Shown piece by piece: positions 6,053-9,559 of a DNA stretch of 9,559 nucleotides. Source of the DNA: Bacteroidales bacterium (GTDB taxonomy: Bacteria; Bacteroidota; Bacteroidia; Bacteroidales; JAADJA01); NCBI GenBank assembly GCA_021107975.1, contig JAIORT010000565.1, positions 1 through 9,559 on the forward strand, in the 5' to 3' direction. Each line of letters starts with the position of its first letter. Position 1 is the first letter of the stretch. The position numbers were made by a program, and so were the translations under genes. The notes beneath the pieces were generated by a model. It had not been told where the DNA came from and did not search any database. It was given only the letters and a program-made list of their open reading frames with translations.

Positions 6053-7612
6053 TTACCACCAAACCTGATTTCCCTGCTCATCAATCGTAAATATTCTTTC
6101 CTCTTTCCGCGAGCCATCTTCCACAAGCCAGTAAAAGGCATTGGAAGGAACATTGTTAAATATTAACGGACCACCTGTTGCCTTTTGCGCTCCAACTTCT
6201 TCCCATTTATTATTCCAAAAGAAAAGGGTATATTTTTTACCAATATTAAAATGAGCTTCTTCAATAAAATCAGTGGATAGTTTTGTAACTCTCTTTGTAG
6301 TGGAATAAAGCTTTAGGTTAATTTTGATTTTTGTTTCCGGTATTTTATTCTCTATCTTTCCCGAATCAGTTAACACTAAGGCATTGCCTGCCGGAAGTAT
6401 TTTCTCATCATAATAAAATGCAGGCAAATAAGCTATTCCAAGCCCTAATTTTGTAAAGTATGCTTTTGTACCATGGAAGCGGGTAAAGTCAATTGCCTTC
6501 CATTCTCCCGTATTGAAGACACATATATAAACAAAGTTAGTACTGTCGGGTATCCCTTCTGTTAATTCCAGTTTAACATTTTCTACAGGAACATATTCAT
6601 CTGTAACATCTTTAATACAATTCCTGCCAAGATAGGGCGGTGCTTTCTCCCATTCCTGCTTTTTCTCCGCAAGGCTGTTTTTTTGAATGGCAAATGTTTT
6701 CCTGTAAACCTTTGCCAGCTTATTTCTAAGTTTATATTTTCCCGGATTAGCTTCCCCTCCCATAAAAATAATGACACTGTCGTTTTTATTCAGTGTTGCA
6801 TTCCAGGCGTGATTATTTCCTGTGTTTGCCCAGTATGGAGTAAAGTCACTCATAACAGGAATGCCCGTTGCACGCATTGCATAAATTGCAAGATTAGTCA
6901 TGTCTTCACAACGTCCCATTTTATCTTGTAGCATCTCGGCAAGTCCCTGGTCGGTGGGATGTTCATAATATCTCGGGTCGAACCTGAACCACGATTTTAT
7001 ATAATTATTGACCCACATAACCGCCTCTACCGGATCGGAAGGATCTTGCATGGAATCTTTCACCCACGACAGTTCTTCAGTAAAATAAGAACGCCAGTTT
7101 TCCAAAGGCTCACTGCTGCCGCGATAAGGCAGTATGTATTCACAAAACTGGTCGAAGCTCAGATGTTTTGCCCAGGGATTTTTATCCCAGGCTTCGTAAG
7201 CAAGATCAATATTATTTATTAAGTATTCAGCATTAATGGTTTCATAATCTTTATACAGAGTGTCGAGTTTAAATTTTATTTTCCCCCTGGTATTTTCAAT
7301 CGAGTCCCATCCTTGCAATAATGCGTCATAATCTTTAAAATCAAAGATGTCAAATTCAATTTTATTATCTGCTGAATCAGTTAGCTTGAATATAGCATAG
7401 CCGTGGTCTTCCATATTCCCGATAAGGAAATAGGCGGCTTCTTCCTTTATTACTTCGCCGGTTTCTTTATAATGGCGGATGACCTTTTCAAGCTCAGCAC
7501 TGTTATTTCCGGCTTTTTCGAGGATTGCCTTTACATTTTCAGGTGGTTCAAATTCCCGTGGTCCACATGCGAATAAAAAAATTAGTGAATAGAAAATAAT
7601 TAACCGTTTCAT
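6053..7612 (-). CDS. Transglutaminase-like lipoprotein
   Basis: The 519-aa protein has a lipoprotein signal peptide with the lipobox LFAC and Cys16 as the lipidation site; no acidic surface-export signal follows. Residues about 25-185 are a helical and mixed region including a LILPYRxSSEPLENWR-like stretch (159-173) typical of Bacteroidota members. Residues about 193-290 are the transglutaminase-like core: helix EAVMWVNNYIKSWFRF, then MGRCEDMTNLAIYAMRATGI with the nucleophile Cys235, then NHAWNA with His268. The usual third-residue Asp position after HAW is not obvious; the sequence reads FMGGEANPG with Glu287. Residues about 340-519 look like beta-sandwich domains. Such proteins are papain-fold cysteine hydrolases or transferases, and their substrates in this phylum are mostly unknown. 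Its stop lies 13 bp from the stop of the convergent transporter gene. Confidence 0.87.
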   Translation of the reverse strand: MKRLIIFYSLIFLFACGPREFEPPENVKAILEKAGNNSAELEKVIRHYKETGEVIKEEAAYFLIGNMEDHGYAIFKLTDSADNKIEFDIFDFKDYDALLQGWDSIENTRGKIKFKLDTLYKDYETINAEYLINNIDLAYEAWDKNPWAKHLSFDQFCEYILPYRGSSEPLENWRSYFTEELSWVKDSMQDPSDPVEAVMWVNNYIKSWFRFDPRYYEHPTDQGLAEMLQDKMGRCEDMTNLAIYAMRATGIPVMSDFTPYWANTGNNHAWNATLNKNDSVIIFMGGEANPGKYKLRNKLAKVYRKTFAIQKNSLAEKKQEWEKAPPYLGRNCIKDVTDEYVPVENVKLELTEGIPDSTNFVYICVFNTGEWKAIDFTRFHGTKAYFTKLGLGIAYLPAFYYDEKILPAGNALVLTDSGKIENKIPETKIKINLKLYSTTKRVTKLSTDFIEEAHFNIGKKYTLFFWNNKWEEVGAQKATGGPLIFNNVPSNAFYWLVEDGSRKEERIFTIDEQGNQVWW

Positions 7613-7635
7613 GATGTGTAATTTAGTTTAAGATG

Positions 7636-7643
7636 CAAATTTA
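7636..7643 (-). promoter_or_regulatory. -7 promoter element of the transglutaminase-like gene
   Basis: On the minus strand TAAATTTG (7643-7636) matches TAnnTTTG, 23 bp before the ATG at 7612. No clear -33 TTTG is seen at the expected distance, so the call rests on the -7 box and its position. Confidence 0.5.
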
Positions 7644-7677
7644 AGAATTGTCTGAAACTATTTGAATTTTTTTTGGA

Positions 7678-7712
7678 TTTGCTTTTACCTGATTATATAA
7701 ATTCTATCTTTG
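7678..7712 (+). promoter_or_regulatory. Promoter of the TPR lipoprotein gene
   Basis: TATCTTTG (7705-7712) is a full match to the Bacteroidota -7 consensus and lies 17 bp before the ATG at 7730. A TTTG at 7678-7681 is a possible -33 box with a 23-nt spacer, at the long end of the accepted range. The predicted leader is about 12 nt and has no Shine-Dalgarno sequence. Confidence 0.7.
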
Positions 7713-7729
7713 CATTTTAAATAACAAAA

Positions 7730-8389
7730 ATGAGAGTTTTCAATTTTAATTCTTTTATCAGCATTTTTTTAGTATTTATATTAGCCGGTTTTACTTTATA
7801 TTCCTGCCGTCAAAACAGTCCGCAACATTATTTTAAAAACGGAAGCGCCAAGTACCAGCTAAAATTCTATTCAGGAGCTATAATAGATTTTGAAAAAGCT
7901 ATTGAACTGAAACCTGATTTTGCCGATGCTTATTACGCAAAAGCAATTTGTGAAAGCGAATTAAAGCAATATGAAAATGCTTTAACAGACTTCAATAAAG
8001 TGATAGAACTTGAACCGACAAATAAAGATGCAATCTTCAGCAGAGCATTTTATATTAAAGAAAAAACCGGTGATTTTGAAGGAGCCATTCAGGATTATAA
8101 CAAATTTATCGAACTGAATAAAAACGGAGATAATGCTTTCGCTTATAATAACAGGGGATTTTCAAAATACAAGCTTAATGACTTTGAAGGCGCGATAAAA
8201 GATATTGAAAAATCAATCCTTCTTAATCAAAAAAATTCTTTTGCCTATAAGAACAGGGCGCTTGTTTACATAGCCATTGACAGCCTGAACCAGGCTTGTG
8301 AGGACTTGAATAAAGCGGTTGGGTTAGGGTTTACAAAAGAATACGGCAAGGAAGCTGAGGAATTAATTAATAAATATTGCAATCGTTAA
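7730..8389 (+). CDS. TPR-repeat lipoprotein
   Basis: The 219-aa protein has a hydrophobic N-terminus (residues 8-22) ending in a lipobox TLYSC, with Cys26 as the likely lipidation site. From about residue 33 it is built of roughly five tetratricopeptide repeats: 33-63, 65-97, 99-133, 137-170 and 171-202. They show the pattern A-x-D-F-x-K-A-I-E-L and intervening N-R-G/Y-Y-A-K motifs (for example GAIIDFEKAIELKP and GAIKDIEKSILLN). A capping helix ends in ELINKYC, a common C-terminus for Bacteroidota TPR proteins. TPR arrays bind other proteins, so this is probably an envelope scaffold or assembly factor, but no partner can be named. It has its own promoter, divergent from the transglutaminase-like gene. 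Its stop codon overlaps that of the convergent lamin-tail gene. Confidence 0.88.
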   Translation: MRVFNFNSFISIFLVFILAGFTLYSCRQNSPQHYFKNGSAKYQLKFYSGAIIDFEKAIELKPDFADAYYAKAICESELKQYENALTDFNKVIELEPTNKDAIFSRAFYIKEKTGDFEGAIQDYNKFIELNKNGDNAFAYNNRGFSKYKLNDFEGAIKDIEKSILLNQKNSFAYKNRALVYIAIDSLNQACEDLNKAVGLGFTKEYGKEAEELINKYCNR

Positions 8390-9559
8390 TCAGGCACCTG
8401 TGAACCGGAACCCAGATTCGGTATCCAAAAATCATCTTTATCTTTATTATCCGTTTCGGTATCCAAATTCAAATCACTGCCCTTGTAGCCATTGGTTCCT
8501 GCATTTGTTTCCCAATTAATGGTTTTATCATATATATCAACATTTCCCGATCCATCAGAATCACCTGCAATCATTCCCCATATTCCGGGTATAAGTTCTT
8601 TGTGTCCTAAAGTATCCCCGTGAACCTGGTTTTCACCTGAAGTGAAATCGTAAGAATAAACACCGGATGTTTTTATTAACGAGTATTCCGAAATAATCGG
8701 GATATGATTTCTGTGATAGACTACTGTGAATAATTGTTGAATAATGGAATTGCTGAATATAAGATTATCTGAACCATTTAAACCGACTACGGAACCATCA
8801 TTTATTAAGAAAGCGGCTTGTCGGGCTATTTTCGTTTCGTTTGTTGCTGAACCCACATCTGAAGCATCACGGAGTTCAACCAGAACCCAATCAACGATAT
8901 TACCGGATGGCAAAGATGTAACACTTTCGGTTCCTGAATAATTCCAGGGTGCTACATTATATGGCTGGTTTAATGGAAAATCAGGATGTGCAATCAAACC
9001 GGTGTTCATATCTGTTCCGTTAAATGGTCCTTCGAGGAAAATCTTTAATGCTAATTCAAAACCTTCCTCAACAAGATTTTGACCGGTGCCGTTAGTGCCG
9101 GGCGAACCTTTATCACCGGAAGTCCCCGTAAATGTCGGTTCTCTTAATGAAGCAGTTGTCCAGTTAGTAAAATCATTATTGTTTTCTGTTGCCGTTCCTG
9201 TGAAAATCATTGAATAACCATTAGGATCGGGCCAATTGGGACCTCCGTCATATTCAACACGGTCAACTTCTGTTAAGCCATCCGGCAAAAATATAACAAT
9301 TTCATCACCACTATTACCAAGTTGAAAATCTAAATATTGGTATTCGTAATTGCATGTATAACCTCCGTTTGTTAACGGATCATCATTACTGCCAAGTACA
9401 ACAAATCCACCGGCAGGAACAATAACAGAAGCTAATACCTTTATCGAATCGTAATCATTATCCATTATTATCCAGCCGTTCATATCAATATTACTGTTAG
9501 TGGGATTGAATACTTCAAACCATTCCCCTTTGTCATCAAGGACAGCCGATGGATTTTGC
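8386..9559 (-). CDS. Surface protein with lamin-tail domain and C-terminal dockerin-like calcium loops, 5' end outside window
   Basis: The frame is open from the right edge to a stop at 8386, giving about 390 visible residues; the N-terminus is missing. Visible residues 1-125 are a lamin-tail domain: QNPSAVLDDKGEWFEVFNP, then MNGWIIMD, VPAGGFVVLG, GDEIVIFLPDG and DRVEYDGG. The ATG at 9483 lies inside this domain and is not the real start. A middle region (DNA about 8580-9070), with LKIFLEGPFNGTDMN, VDWVLVELRD, RQAAFLINDG and HRNHIP, resembles a conserved but uncharacterised module seen in Bacteroidota surface proteins. Two calcium loops follow, DSDGSGNVDIYD (DNA 8527-8562) and DLNLDTETDNKD (8440-8475), each with acidic or Asn/Ser ligands at loop positions 1, 3, 5, 7, 9 and 12. 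The protein ends in GSGSQVPD. No type IX sorting domain is seen after the loops. The role is unknown, probably extracellular. Confidence 0.85.
   Translation of the reverse strand, partial: QNPSAVLDDKGEWFEVFNPTNSNIDMNGWIIMDNDYDSIKVLASVIVPAGGFVVLGSNDDPLTNGGYTCNYEYQYLDFQLGNSGDEIVIFLPDGLTEVDRVEYDGGPNWPDPNGYSMIFTGTATENNNDFTNWTTASLREPTFTGTSGDKGSPGTNGTGQNLVEEGFELALKIFLEGPFNGTDMNTGLIAHPDFPLNQPYNVAPWNYSGTESVTSLPSGNIVDWVLVELRDASDVGSATNETKIARQAAFLINDGSVVGLNGSDNLIFSNSIIQQLFTVVYHRNHIPIISEYSLIKTSGVYSYDFTSGENQVHGDTLGHKELIPGIWGMIAGDSDGSGNVDIYDKTINWETNAGTNGYKGSDLNLDTETDNKDKDDFWIPNLGSGSQVPD
8440..8562 (-). other. Paired EF-hand/dockerin-like calcium-binding loops
   Basis: This segment codes for two 12-residue loops separated by 17 residues. 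Loop 1 (8527-8562) has D, D, S, N, D, D at positions 1, 3, 5, 7, 9, 12; loop 2 (8440-8475) has D, N, D, E, D, D. Both fit the EF-hand/dockerin ligand pattern. The helices typical of cellulosomal dockerins are not evident, so it is called dockerin-like only. Confidence 0.7.

Noticed and set aside
9483..9559. ATG at 9483 as the start of the lamin-tail gene
   Set aside because: The frame remains open to the window edge and the upstream residues QNPSAVLDDKGEWFEVFNP are the conserved beginning of the lamin-tail domain.

Overview
This 9.56 kb window is AT-rich and looks like chromosomal DNA of a member of the Bacteroidota, probably an environmental Bacteroidia-like lineage. Three lines support this. 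Promoter elements match the phylum's TAnnTTTG (-7) consensus. Start codons lack Shine-Dalgarno sequences and sit behind A/T-rich leaders. The gene content is typical of the phylum: small lipoproteins, a DUF4878-type protein, a lamin-tail surface protein, a C10 peptidase and a lipid-anchored transglutaminase-like protein. No RNA genes, insertion sequences, CRISPR arrays or phage genes were seen.

Left half (1-4302). Six genes run on the minus strand, read from right to left: a 214-aa lipoprotein, a 278-aa secreted protein, a secreted protein with a CsgG-like domain, a membrane-anchored YiiX-type (permuted papain fold) cysteine hydrolase, a DUF4878-like lipoprotein, and the N-terminus of a C10 (streptopain-like) peptidase cut by the window edge. 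All six carry an export signal or membrane anchor, so this is an envelope gene block. The only strong promoter found for it lies ahead of the 214-aa lipoprotein gene. A hairpin between the second and third genes may split or attenuate the transcript. The functions of the first two genes and of the CsgG-like protein are unknown.

Middle (4303-7612). A divergent plus-strand gene encodes an AspT/YidE-type transporter with two membrane halves around two RCK_C (TrkA-C) domains. Its start should be the ATG at 4441, because the upstream TTG frame runs through the promoter. It converges with a minus-strand gene for a transglutaminase-like lipoprotein (13 bp between stops).

Right part (7613-9559). A divergent promoter region separates the transglutaminase-like gene from a plus-strand TPR lipoprotein gene. 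The TPR gene converges with a minus-strand surface protein whose start lies beyond the window. That protein has a lamin-tail domain, a conserved middle region of unknown function and a C-terminal pair of EF-hand/dockerin-like calcium loops. The two stop codons overlap in one TTAA.

For novelty, the best candidates are the two uncharacterised proteins with the CsgG-like protein, and the C10 peptidase, which has no room for the usual propeptide. Nothing here clearly shows a complete new system.
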